Shown here piece by piece: positions 1 through 11,500 of a stretch of 64,000 nucleotides of DNA. This DNA is from Coffea arabica (lineage: Eukaryota; Streptophyta; Magnoliopsida; Gentianales; Rubiaceae). The position numbers and the translations under genes were made by a program. Within the stretch, counting starts at the first letter, position 1, and each line of letters begins with the position of its first letter. Under the pieces are notes generated by a model. That model did not search any database, had not been told where the DNA came from, and saw only the letters and a list, made by a program, of their open reading frames with translations. The stretch lies in the NCBI RefSeq assembly GCF_036785885.1, contig NC_092323.1, forward strand, positions 9,866,501 through 9,930,500. The letters run 5' to 3'.

Positions 1-110
1 GCATAACTGAATATTGTAATCTCAGCAATGTGGCATAATAAAGGAGTGTGGCAGAGCCAGCTACAATCAATGAGATTGCTAAAACATCTCAGTGAGCCTC
101 TTCAACTTAC

Positions 111-1321
111 CAATCCTTTATTCCTACTCGCAACTCTTTAATCTTCTCATCCTTCTGGCTAAAGCTTTTAGCAGTATCCTTTTCTTTACCATCATCATCC
201 TCCTTCAAAGATTCCTCAAATCGCCGATAATCATCTTCCTGTACACCAGATATTCAAGAACATTAATCACCAATACCAGCATTTAAAATCAAAATCATCC
301 CTCTTTACACGTTTCCCCAGACAAAGTTAACAAAAACAAGATCTACAGACAAATGCTTGCCCTTTAAACCGAAATTTTTTGTCGAAAAATGGCCGGAAAT
401 ACTGTATGTTAATGGGCATGGTTGGCTGTTGAATTATCCCACTATACAAGTATTAGAGAGGAAATTCGTGACCGCTCTGCAGTTAAGTTGAAATTGGATG
501 CTAGCAAATGAAAGACAATGGCCTGTATCAAGCAGGTCTTCTATTTAAATGCAGTCCAAGACCATGTCTTTATCTGAGAAAACGAAAATTTATCCAGGAA
601 ATAAGATGTTAGGTGATGAGAATAAAGCCACAAACATGAATCAATCAAGGGTTCTAATGATTTTGAATTAAAGAATGCTTATAAAGTACTCTTTTGCATT
701 GATTGACCGGCCACCATAATCAGTTCTATCAAGCTCCTTATTTCTAGCATACCATCACCAGAACCGTGAATAAGAATAAAAAGATAAAACAGCAGTAGCA
801 TCCGTAAGTTTATAAACCAAAATGCAAAATGGAAAACATTGGTGATATCCTTGTAGAATGGACTTGATGTGGACCAAGTCAAGCAAGGAAGCATGTTTCT
901 ACTTCGTCAAAATTTAGTGACTTTTCCTTTTTTGATAAACAGAAAACTGTTAATAAAATCTCAATGCCTGGAGCATACTTTGTTAGATAAGAATCTTCGT
1001 TCCAGTATCCAATAAAACTGAACTCAAATGCAATTCATGGTAATTCTTGAAAGCCATTTTTCCAGGATCCTCAAACTTTTGTGTTTGTAGCAAGAACTCT
1101 ACGATGAAACTTACTGACAGATTGCGCGCCCTGATACGAGCAGCAGCTTTGATTGCAGCAAGCAGGTGATCTTCCTCGACCATACTCCTTTGCCTCCAAT
1201 ACATAGCAATCTCTTGATTAGTCACGCTCACCACTGTTGGTCGCTTTATTGCTGGATTGGCAGTACACGAAAACTTGGGTAATGGTGGCAGAGGAGGAGG
1301 AGGTGGTGGAGTAGAGCCCAT
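111..1321 (-). CDS. Small proline-rich-start plant protein of unknown function (partial, 3' end off window)
   Basis: Two joined exons are visible on the minus strand. Exon 1 (1321 down to 1115) starts MGSTPPPPPPLPPLPK and carries the conserved-looking block YWRQRSMVEEDHLLAAIKAA followed by ARIRARNLS. A good donor (GTAAG) follows at 1114-1110. Exon 2 (238 down to 111) begins after an AG acceptor and reads EDDYRRFEESLKEDDDGKEK and on to GIKDW, then a GTAAGTT donor. The join is phase 0, and exon 2 ends two bases into a Trp codon, so at least one more exon lies left of the window. From memory, small plant proteins of unknown function have this order: a Pro-rich start, a basic KAAARIRARNL helix, then DYRRFEESL. 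No catalytic motif is visible. A start 16 codons upstream (1369) is in frame; I prefer the MGSTPP start because the family usually begins directly at the Pro-rich stretch. It could be nuclear or chloroplast-targeted; the sequence does not decide this. Confidence 0.62.
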
Positions 1322-1484
1322 CTTTAGCCTCGAACTATGAGTTTCGCTTTTAGTTTCGATTTGCATCATTTTGAAAATTTCTAACCAATTTTACTCATGC
1401 AGAGAGCCCCTAACAAATTTGATCTGTTGTTTCTCCAATTCTTATAGTGGAGCTCAAGTCCTTGAGAGTTAAGACGCACAAGTT

Positions 1485-2090
1485 TCATGAATGTGCTGCA
1501 GCTAATGATTCAACTTCCAACCTAACTGTCAGAGAGACTAGGTGACCATGATTTGTCTTCTCTAGGCGCAACTCTTCTGCATAAATAACTTGCACAATTC
1601 TGTTAGTCCATACACTGTACAAGCAAGTGAGAGCAAATGAAAATCTGACTGACTTGAAAGAGAAAAGGAGCAAAATCTGACTGGTAGATGCAACCTTGAC
1701 ATTTCCAGTGAAAGGGTAAGATTGACAGCATGTTGCTACTTACTTTCTCGAACCAAATACGAAACATCTCATCTGCGTACGGTTAGATGTCAATAACCTA
1801 CCAGTCCACAGGAGACACTCAAATGCTGGACATCGAATGCTGCTAGAAACCAAGTTGGGAACTCTACTTCAAAAGCTTTCAATTTTATCATAGTTTGCCT
1901 GAAAATGAAAGAGACTGCACCTCGCAGGGAAAACATTAACAACATAGAGATGGACGTATCTACCTTAATCACTCTTTAGACATATTTTAATAACGTGCTG
2001 CCATCATCATTTCTCAGCCAGTCGGCAGCTTCAAACAAATCCATCAATTTCCTCAAGATTGCAATTGGATTCTGAGCAGCTAAATATACC
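1485..2090 (-). other. Unassigned exon-like blocks between two minus-strand genes
   Basis: Three short open blocks look spliced but could not be assembled into one protein. One (about 2080-1976) follows a pyrimidine-rich acceptor ending CTCAG and reads NPIAILRKLMDLFEAADWL. The second (1898-1802) is bounded by TTTTCAG and a GTAGGT donor and reads QTMIKLKAFEVEFPTWFLAA. The third follows GTACAG near 1627 and reads VWTNRIVQVIYAEELRLEK. Reading phases agree between blocks one and two only if a weak GTTATT donor is used, and no phase-consistent join to block three was found. They may be untranslated leader exons of the gene starting at 1321, remnants of a lost gene, or chance. I do not recognise the protein. 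Confidence 0.25.
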
Positions 2091-2283
2091 AACAAAACCA
2101 ACCAGAACATAACAAAAAAGAAGCCTTTATTCCAACAATTCCATTTTTTACAAAACAGATTCAAAAATACACCTTCTATATCAAGACTCTCTAGAGTATA
2201 GACGCCCTAAAGGCCACAAAATACAAGGGAAGCACCCATCATCATAAAACCCAAAACCCAAGGGAAAAAAAATACAATCTTGC

Positions 2284-2664
2284 TCAGGTCTCTGAAGTGA
2301 TCCTTAAAGCCTTGGTCTTGAATCTGTACCTTGGAGCTCTAGGAATAACCTGACTAGGTCCCATATGGAGCTGGCCCGGACTATCAGTCATGGGTGGCCC
2401 GTCATCGTAAATATAACCGACCCGTTTGCCGCAACTATTGCACATGATCTTGGTTCGATTCCTTTGGATGCCCCAATAATTGACTGTCTCGAAAAAAGGT
2501 ACGAACTTGTTTTCCTTCTGGTAGCTGAATTTGGAAGAGTCAATCATGGCAAAAGAAAGAGTCCCTTTATTGCCTGCCTCAAAATAGAAATCCGGTGGGT
2601 AGAGATGGAACGTGTGGAGGTTTAGATTGGCTCCGCACTCTTTGCAGCTGTAGACCGATGCCAT
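2284..2664 (-). CDS. Double-CxxC zinc-binding-like plant protein (At4g08330 type)
   Basis: Intronless reading frame of 126 aa starting MASVYSCKECGANLNLHTFH and ending in a basic tail (RFKTKALRITSET). It matches, from memory, the plant family annotated as uncharacterised protein At4g08330, chloroplastic: the blocks LYPPDFYFEAGNKGTLSF, YWGIQRNRTKIMCNSCGK, GYIYDDGPP and GPSQVIPRAPRYR are all present. Two CxxC pairs (Cys7/Cys10 and Cys75/Cys78) are spaced as in a split zinc ribbon, so a structural zinc is likely. That the fold resembles Yippee-type domains is only an inference from this spacing. No clear transit peptide is seen despite the family label, since the first CxxC lies at residues 7-10. 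The biochemical function is unknown. The gene is divergent to NRPB1, with about 2.9 kb between the two start codons. Confidence 0.85.
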   Translation of the reverse strand: MASVYSCKECGANLNLHTFHLYPPDFYFEAGNKGTLSFAMIDSSKFSYQKENKFVPFFETVNYWGIQRNRTKIMCNSCGKRVGYIYDDGPPMTDSPGQLHMGPSQVIPRAPRYRFKTKALRITSET

Positions 2665-5341
2665 TTTTCGTTGCTTGTATACCTTTGGCTGTAGAGATGA
2701 ATGTGGTTAGAAATTGCAAATGGGTTTTGAAGGCTTAAACAGGTTAGAAAATTGCCGTGGCCAATCGTTGTCCGTGGAAAGTTCTAAGTTCTAGATGGCA
2801 ATGCCGGTACGCGGCAGCAAAATGGAGGATGTTCTTGAAAGAAATGGTTAATTGTTTGCTAAAACTATAATTAGATCTATAAGTATTGAAACATTACAAT
2901 CAACCCCCTTGATTAAACAAGGGTGGACTCTCCATTTGGAAAGTATAAATGAACATTTGACCAAACAAGAACAGATAGATGGAAGAAAATGAACAAAAAC
3001 CCCATACAGAAGTTTTACAAAGCAATCAAATTACAATTCTTTCATACGTTTCATTCTCAGGTAGAGCTGAAAGGTAAACCAAATTACTTAATATTTGAAT
3101 GAATTTGATTTGGTGAGAGTTTGTTCAAGTTTGATTCACTAACTAGTCAAATAAAGTTTCAACAGTATTTTGTGTTTAATAATATTCAAATTCGATAAAA
3201 AAAAATCATCCAATATCAGTTCAATAGATAAATAAATCAAAATTTAACAAAATTTCAAATTCATTAAAATAACTAAACAAATTTAAACATTATGACGGAC
3301 AAAACTGATTTACACCTCTAATATCAAGTCACTTCTGTTTCAAATTACACATCATTAGCTTATGCCCTAGCTAGCCCAAATCTTAAAAAACCAAATAGTA
3401 ATTCTTTACCTCTGCTTTGCCTCTACTCCAAGATGCCTAATTCCCAATTGAAAAATAGGAATGGTAATTGAGGCGGGTGCTCATGGAGGGCTAATGGGGT
3501 GGTGATTGAGAGGGCGCCGGGGAGGGGGGAGGGGGGGATTTTTTTTCCCCATTCGCCTCGTCCCCCCATTCGCCCCGTCCCGCCACCTGTTAAAATAAAT
3601 AAATAAATATGTATATAATTATATATATATAATATTTAATTTAATTAGTTACAAACTTATAATAATTATATTATTAGTTATAAGTATTATATAATATATA
3701 TTAATATATGTAATATAATTAATATTATCAATTATACTAATAATTATGCATGTCTACTAATAGAAATTATTAATTAGTTATACTAAATTTACTAATACAT
3801 TTATACTAAATTTCTAATTACACTTAACACAATAACATTTTTTTCTAAAAAAAACACAATAATGCCTTAGTAATTGTATTTGTATCAAAAGTAAAAACTT
3901 GACTACTTTAATTGTATTAGTTTTATCATGTTTGATTGTATTCAAATAACTTTTTTTGATTGTTTTATGGGTTTTAATTGTGAAATTACAATGGATAATA
4001 ATTTAGTGATGTATTAATATTTTAGTATTTGATTATTTACTGAAATTTAACTATAATAAAATTATATGACAAATTTTTTATTAACAACGTGAGGGAAGTG
4101 GCACGAGGGAGGGGGGAGGGTGAGGGATGGGGACGAAAGGAATTAGTGGACAACGGTGCCATTCCTATTGAGAAACGTGTAATTTAGCGCAAATCTTTAA
4201 TAGGTCAATGCAATTAACCCTAGACGAAAAATGGTTTAAACTCATTATTCGGGTTTGGAAACGGTCATTGAGAATTTAATCATGCTTAGCTTTCTTGAAA
4301 ATGCAATCACAGTACTTTAATATTTGTCATACTATATAAGGTTTATAAGGTTTGTCATACTATTTGTCATGCTTAGATTTACTTTTTATTATTGTGGGTT
4401 TCTATTGTAACTTGCAATCTTGTTCTCATGTCAACGAATAGTTTAGTATAAAATAAATTAATGGTCATGCATGTTTCGGCATTCCAATAATAATGAAGCA
4501 TGGAAAAATAACTTTTATGTCAGTAAATTAGCTAAACTGTTACAGGATCTTATCATTATGCTTGTTAGTAGTTACTGGTATTTTATGCTTTCAAGAATTT
4601 TGACTGATGAACTTGTATTACAGGGCAATTTTGGTTCTTATTTTTATTGATTCTTTTTTTTTTTTTTTTTTTTACAGTTTTTTTCCAAAGAGAAACTTCA
4701 AATCTCGAGTAAGGTAATGAATAGTAAGTCGTCTCAAAATGGTACGAGGGCTATAGGAGAATATTTTAAAGAAAGAAAGAAAGGATTTATACTTTTCATC
4801 TTGTGACACGTGTTTGGATAGCTTTTTATTAAAAAAATAATTATTTCATTCTATTGTAAGCACTTTTTTAAGAATTTTTTTAATCACATTTTCACATCAT
4901 ATACATAAAGTCACAAAAAATATTATAATTATTTTTTTAAAAAAATACTAAGATTGCAAAAAATGTGGTGAACAAGTAGAAGATCTTGAAATAAATATTT
5001 TATTGTAGTCACTTAGACAAAAAGGTAATTACCACCTCAACATAATTATGTAAAAACTACCCAAAAAAATTGCAAATATAGTAGCTAGGAATTACTAGCA
5101 ATTATTTATTGAATAAATTACTACTGAAATTACGTATGACTGGCAACGGCCAATTCTGATAGGACTTGCAAATCGAATCAAGCCTGTTTTTGCTTCTTCT
5201 ACTTCCTTTTCTTCTTTCTTTTACAAATTATTGTCCTTTTTTTTTTTTTTAATTGTTCGATAAGACGCAATTACACCCCGCGCATATTAGCCGCCCCGAA
5301 AGGTCGGTCAACAGATGGCGTACAATGGAGGGTCTCCCTTC
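2665..5341. other. AT-rich intergenic spacer between divergent genes
   Basis: This holds the upstream regions of the At4g08330-like gene (minus) and NRPB1 (plus). It contains one inverted-end element (3454-4169, listed separately). A partial match to the 'TGTTTGGAT ... catcatatacataaagtcacaaaa' MITE family near 4807-4930 has no matching second end. Poly-T runs occur near 4657 and 5239. No coding sequence is supported. Confidence 0.7.
3454..4169. mobile_element. Palindrome-ended AT-rich element (putative MITE)
   Basis: An 11-bp perfect inverted repeat, AATAGGAATGG at 3454-3464 and CCATTCCTATT at 4159-4169, encloses about 700 bp with GC-rich shoulders (GGAGGGGGGAGGGG near 3520 and again near 4108) and an AT-rich core. 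The core (about 3615-3815) is strikingly similar to the core of the larger element at 19593-21076, including the blocks TTTAATTTAATTAGTTAC and AATATTATCAATTATACTAA. No coding capacity is seen. The target duplication is not clear, so the superfamily cannot be assigned from the ends. Confidence 0.5.
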
Positions 5342-5349
5342 TATAAATA
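5342..5349 (+). promoter_or_regulatory. TATA box of NRPB1
   Basis: TATAAATA followed by a C-rich stretch, about 230 bp before the NRPB1 start codon. This predicts transcription from about 5370-5380. A telo-box-like AAACCCTA lies in the presumed leader at about 5549-5556, a motif common in leaders of plant translation and transcription genes. Assignment is by position and consensus only. Confidence 0.55.
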
Positions 5350-5498
5350 CCCCCCTATCCCCTCATTTCTGAGGTTTCTCAAGGGTCTCCTTCCTCCCGA
5401 GTGAGAAGAAGGGAGCGATCGCTTCAGATCTCAACTGAGGAAAGACTGGTAATAACAGAAAAAAGGGAAGAAGGACAAATTAAATTTTAATCCAATTA

Positions 5499-5546
5499 AT
5501 GAAAAGCCGCCGTAACGTTTTAGCTGACAATTCTTGTGTGGTTTGA
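5499..5546 (+). other. Short upstream ORF in the presumed NRPB1 leader
   Basis: An ATG at 5499 opens a 15-codon frame (MKSRRNVLADNSCVV) ending in TGA at 5544-5546, 34 bases before the NRPB1 start codon. If transcription starts near 5375, as the TATA box suggests, this frame lies in the mRNA leader and could damp translation of NRPB1. No conservation data are available here. Confidence 0.35.
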
Positions 5547-5580
5547 GAAACCCTAAAATTGGGTCTCGGTGCCTGCTACC

Positions 5581-8500
5581 ATGGATGTACGATTCCCGTA
5601 CTCTCCGGCGGAGGTGGCCAAGGTCCGGGTGGTCCAGTTCGGCATCCTCAGCCCCGATGAAATTGTAATTTCTCTAAACTCCATGCCCTTTTCGCAAATT
5701 ATATCTACTCCAGGGTTTTGGATTTGGGTTTTGATATTGATTTTCACTCTGCCTTACTGGAGCTGAGTTACTGTTTTTGGATTGATTGCAGAGACAAATG
5801 TCAGTGGTGCATATAGAGCACAGCGAGACGACAGAGAGGGGAAAGCCGAAGATAGGGGGTTTGAGTGACCCCCGGCTGGGGACAATTGATCGGAAGATGA
5901 AATGTGAAACTTGTATGGCTAGTATGGCGGAATGCCCCGGTCATTTTGGTCATCTTGAGCTAGCAAAGCCTATGTTTCACATTGGTTTTATAAAGACAGT
6001 GCTCAGTATTATGCGTTGCGTATGCTTTAACTGCTCCAAAATACTAGCAGATGAGGTACCTTTGCACAAATCATTACTAAAATTAGCCCTGAATATTTTG
6101 GAGTTTTCACATGCTTAGTAATTAATTTTTCTTCAAAAGCATGAGAATTTAACAAGAGTAATGCATTAGACGTATACCGACAAACTGTGTTGATCTTTCT
6201 TTCCAACTTAATTGGTGGAGATATTAGCAGACGAGATATCTGTATGCAAGTTGCTATATTACAGTTTAGCTCTTAACATTTGGATGTTTGACATGTTGAA
6301 TAATCATCTGTGGTTTTAAAATTCCCTTGTTGCAGAGCAATGATATGTAAATCAATGAACCCTGATAAGTTTTCTTGCCAATTCAGTCGTACATAGCAAG
6401 TGCTGGTTGAAAATTCGTAGGCCCACAGCATAGCTGTAAATATTGCGCAACCTGCACCTAACTCGAGTTATGGCTGCATTCCTCTTGTCACATGCACATG
6501 GGCGCATTCCCTGTTGCTCTAAATTAGTGTAATTTGATGAAATTCTAGGATCTCAAATATTTGCTATCTAGTTCCTTCTTTTATAGGGTTAACTGCTTTA
6601 TAAAGCTGATCATATGAAATCATTTACCCATCTATACCTAATCTTTGCTTAGGCTTGGAAAGTTTGATTGTCAACAAATGTTATGAATTGCACTCTGCTT
6701 AGAATTAAGGGAAGATATTTTTAGAGTCAGTAACAACTATTAAATGATGTTATGTGTTGTTCCTTTGATGCAGAGGATGCAAGATAAATGGAGGTGTCAA
6801 AAACATTTATGATGGCTTCAGTTGGAAAATCACTGTATAGTTATGCAGTTTGTTTTAGGTTATAGGTGTTTGGATGCTGAATCTATGGTACTGAAGAATC
6901 TTTATTTCCACTTAATCAGCTCTTGCATCATACCCATTGTTCTCGCTATATTTAGTTTCTCAGTGATTGATCTTTTTTGTATCTATAAAGATGTAATTGT
7001 TTTGTTTTTGTGGCTAGGAGTTTTAAATCAGTTGATTGTACAAATGGTTCATCTGTGACATGTTCCTCGATTCCATCTATATGTGCTGTTTGGCTGTCCT
7101 TTTTTTTTGGCACTGGCATTAGGCAGACCTTTGTGCAACAGGCAGCTACTTCACTTAGTACATACTAGTGGAGGCTGGAGCTTTACTTCCAATACTATTT
7201 GAAAATTATATTTTTATACCAACTCTACCCCTGACAGAAATGGTTTAGAAGGGTTCTTATGGATGATTTAAAAGCATATCTGCTTAACAATAGTGAATAA
7301 ATGGGTTCCATTATCTTAACAGTGGTCTCTTCTTGTTGTAAATACAGGAGGATCCCAAGTTCAAGCAGGCACTCAGGATAAGAAATCCTAAGAATAGACT
7401 TAAGAAGATATTGGATGCCTGCAAAAACAAAAGTAAATGCGAAGGAGGTGATGAAATTGATGTTCAAGGTCAAGATTCTGAAGAACCAGTTAAGAAGACA
7501 CGGGGTGGTTGTGGTGCTCAGCAGCCAAAACTTACTATTGATGGAATGAAAATGGTTGCTGAATACAAGGTTCAGAAAAAGAAAAATGATGATCAAGAGC
7601 AGTTGCCTGAACCTGTTGAGCGAAAGCAACAGCTTTCTGCAGAAAAGGTGACTTGTCTTGGAGTCTAATTGACTTTTGGGAATGGAATTCACCCGTATCT
7701 GTTGGCTTTCTCTTTATTGGGCATGAAGGGTATTTTTTTAACCCCTTCCGACTGTGGTGCTCCATGGAACTGAACATTAGTTTGCCTGTTTATTCAGGTT
7801 CTTAGTATTCTGAAAAGGATAAGTGATGAAGATTGCCAGTTACTAGGATTCAACCCCAAATATGCTCGTCCAGACTGGATGATTCTTCAAGTTCTTCCTA
7901 TACCACCACCTCCTGTTAGACCTTCTGTAATGATGGACACTTCTTCAAGGAGTGAGGCAAGCCAATTTCTTCATGCTTTGAATTCTGATTACCAGCTTAT
8001 TCTTACTCTATGCTTTTACTTTGATTGCACTGGTTGAGTTGCTTAATTGGTAACATTGCAATCAGCCACTTCACCCATGGACAGATTTTAATCATCTATT
8101 TGTTAATGCAGGATGATCTGACTCATCAGCTAGCTATGGTCATAAGGCACAATGAGAATCTTAAGAGGCAAGAGAGAAATGGTGCACCTGCTCACATAAT
8201 CTCAGAATTTGCACAGTTATTGCAGTTCCATATAGCTACATACTTTGATAATGAACTGCCTGGACAGCCAAGAGTATGATTTTTTCTTTGTTAAAGCAAT
8301 TGAAGTTAATGCGTGAAAAATATTGTATCGACTTGATTAGTCACTTTTCAGGCTACACAAAGATCTGGTAGACCAATTAAATCAATATGTAGCAGATTGA
8401 AAGCGAAGGAAGGTCGGATTAGAGGCAACTTGATGGGTAAAAGAGTGGACTTTTCTGCTCGGACTGTGATTACACCTGACCCAACAATCAATATTGATCA

Positions 8501-11500
8501 ACTGGGAGTGCCATGGAGCATTGCTCTCAATCTGACATATCCAGAAACTGTTACTCCTTACAACATTGAAAGGTCTTGTAGTTGCTTTTTCTGTTAACAG
8601 TTTTGCTTCTATATCATGATTTTGAATAGACAACTGCACTCGAATATTGAACAGGTTGAAAGAGCTTGTTGAATATGGCCCACATCCACCACCAGGAAAA
8701 ACTGGTGCCAAGTACATAATCAGAGATGATGGTCAGAGGCTTGATCTTCGTTATTTGAAAAAAAGCAGTGATCAGCATCTGGAACTTGGATATAAGGCAA
8801 GATTCTGTAATATCTTGATAAGAGTTGTGATTTTTTGCTACTTCTGGTTAACTGTATTGTTGTGGTGCAGGTGGAGCGGCACTTAAATGATGGGGATTTT
8901 GTACTTTTCAATAGGCAACCTAGTCTGCACAAAATGTCTATAATGGGGCATAGGATCAAGATCATGCCATATTCAACATTTCGTTTAAATTTGTCAGTTA
9001 CTTCACCATACAATGCTGATTTTGATGGGGATGAGATGAATATGCATGTTCCACAGTCATTTGAAACTAGAGCAGAAGTTCTGGAACTTATGATGGTCCC
9101 TAAATGCATCGTTTCACCCCAATCAAATCGGCCAGTAATGGGCATTGTCCAGGATACACTTTTGGGATGCCGCAAGATAACTAAAAGAGATACATTTATT
9201 GAGAAGGTACTTGGTTTGTTTCATTTCCTCCGTTTGGACCAGACACCATCCTTCACTGTTTCTTTCTTGAATCTGAACTCTTAATTGGTCCTTATTGTGC
9301 AGGATGTCTTTATGAACATTTTGATGTGGTGGGAGGATTTTGATGGGAAGATACCTGCTCCAGCAATCTTGAAACCAAGGCCTCTTTGGACAGGAAAGCA
9401 AGTTTTCAATCTTATTATTCCAAAACAAATTAATCTCCAGAGAAATGCGGCATGGCATCAAGATGATGAACCTGGGCCTATAACTCCGGGAGACACTCAA
9501 GTTCGTATTGAGAAAGGAGAGTTGCTTACTGGTACCCTTTGCAAGAAGGCACTTGGAACTTCCACTGGAAGTCTTATTCATGTTATTTGGTATGATTACA
9601 AGTTTCTGAAATCGTAACCTTTTGTCTACAGCTTGACCGTGACAGCTTGGAAATATTCTATTGGCTTCATGAACTAATGAGATTCTTTGCTTTTCTTGAT
9701 TAACTTCTGGTTTCGCTATACTAGTTTCAACATGCAAGCAATCGGTATTCAGTATTGTTGCTTAATAGCAACATACTGGGTCAGTGCATGAAAAGTTCCA
9801 TGGTTTTTATCCATGATGAAACACAGCTGCAACTTGAGATAGTGCTTCTATATGGAACGATGAATTATTTTAATTGACTTGTACTAATACATGCAGGGAG
9901 GAGGTTGGTCCAGATGCAGCTCGCAAGTTTCTTGGACATACACAGTGGCTTGTCAATTATTGGCTTTTGCAGAATGGTTTTAGCATTGGAATTGGAGATA
10001 CTATTGCTGATGCTCAAACTATGGAAAAAATCAATGAAACTATTTCAAATGCGAAGAATGATGTGAAAGAACTTATCAGGAAAGCTCAAGAAAAGGCACT
10101 GGAGGCTGAACCTGGACGAACTATGATGGATTCATTTGAAAACAAAGTGAACCAGGTATTTATATTTAATGGACGATCTTATATGCCTTTTGTATGCTCT
10201 CCTATCTTTTGAGGGTTGAGATGTGCGATCTGGTTGTCTTAGGTGCTGAATAAGGCCCGTGATGATGCTGGAAGCAGTGCCCAAAAGAGCTTATCAGAGA
10301 GTAACAATCTAAAGGCCATGGTTACTGCAGGATCGAAGGGAAGTTTCATCAATATATCCCAGATGACTGCTTGTGTGGGGCAGCAGAATGTGGAAGGTAA
10401 ACGAATTCCTTTTGGATTCATTGACAGGACGCTGCCTCATTTTACTAAAGATGATTTTGGTCCGGAAAGTCGTGGTTTTGTGGAGAATTCATATCTGCGT
10501 GGGTTGACCCCCCAAGAGTTCTTCTTTCATGCAATGGGTGGTAGGGAAGGTCTTATAGATACGGCCGTTAAAACTTCTGAGACTGGTTACATCCAAAGAC
10601 GATTGGTGAAGGCCATGGAGGATATCATGGTTAAATATGATGGAACTGTCAGGAATTCCCTGGGGGATGTTATTCAGTTTCTTTATGGGGAAGATGGCAT
10701 GGATTCTGTGTGGATTGAATCACAGAAACTGGAATCCTTAAAAGTCAAGAAAGGTGAATTTGATAGCATGTACAAATATGAGATTGATGATCCGAATTGG
10801 AACCCTGATTACATGTTACCGGAAGCTGTGGAAGATCTAAAGACCATCCGGGAAATCCGGAGTGTTTTTGAAGCAGAGTTTCAGAAACTTGAAGCTGATA
10901 GGTTGCAACTAGGGACAGAGATTGCAACCACAGGTGATAACACCTGGCCTTTGCCTGTAAACATTAGGAGACTTGTCTCAAATGCACAGAAGACCTTTAA
11001 GATAGATTTCCGAAGGCCCTCAGATATGCATCCCATGGAGATTGTTGAAGCAGTAGATAAGCTACAGGAGAGGCTTAAGGTTGTTCATGGTGATGATTAT
11101 CTTAGTGCTGAAGCTCAAAAGAATGCTACCCTTTTCTTCAATATATTGCTTCGGAGTGCCTTGGCGAGTAAAAGAGTATTGAATGACTACAGGCTTACTC
11201 GTGAAGCTTTTGATTGGGTAATTGGTGAGATAGAGTCGCGTTTCCTACAGTCACTTGTCGCTCCTGGAGAAATGATTGGTTGTGTTGCTGCACAATCCAT
11301 TGGTGAGCCTGCCACTCAGATGACTCTTAATACATTCCATTATGCTGGTGTGAGTGCCAAGAATGTTACCCTTGGTGTTCCTAGGTTGAGGGAGATCATT
11401 AATGTGGCTAAGAAGATAAAAACACCGTCTCTCTCTATATACCTGAAGCATAAGGCAAGTGAAACAAAGGAGAAGGCAAAAAATGTCCAATGTGCTTTAG

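Noticed and set aside
2365-2625. Plus-strand frame of 86 codons
   Set aside because: It is the antisense shadow of the At4g08330-like gene.
4807-4940. Possible further copy of the TGTTTGGAT MITE family (reverse orientation)
   Set aside because: Only one end and a weak core match are visible; the opposite end is missing, so it was not listed as an element.
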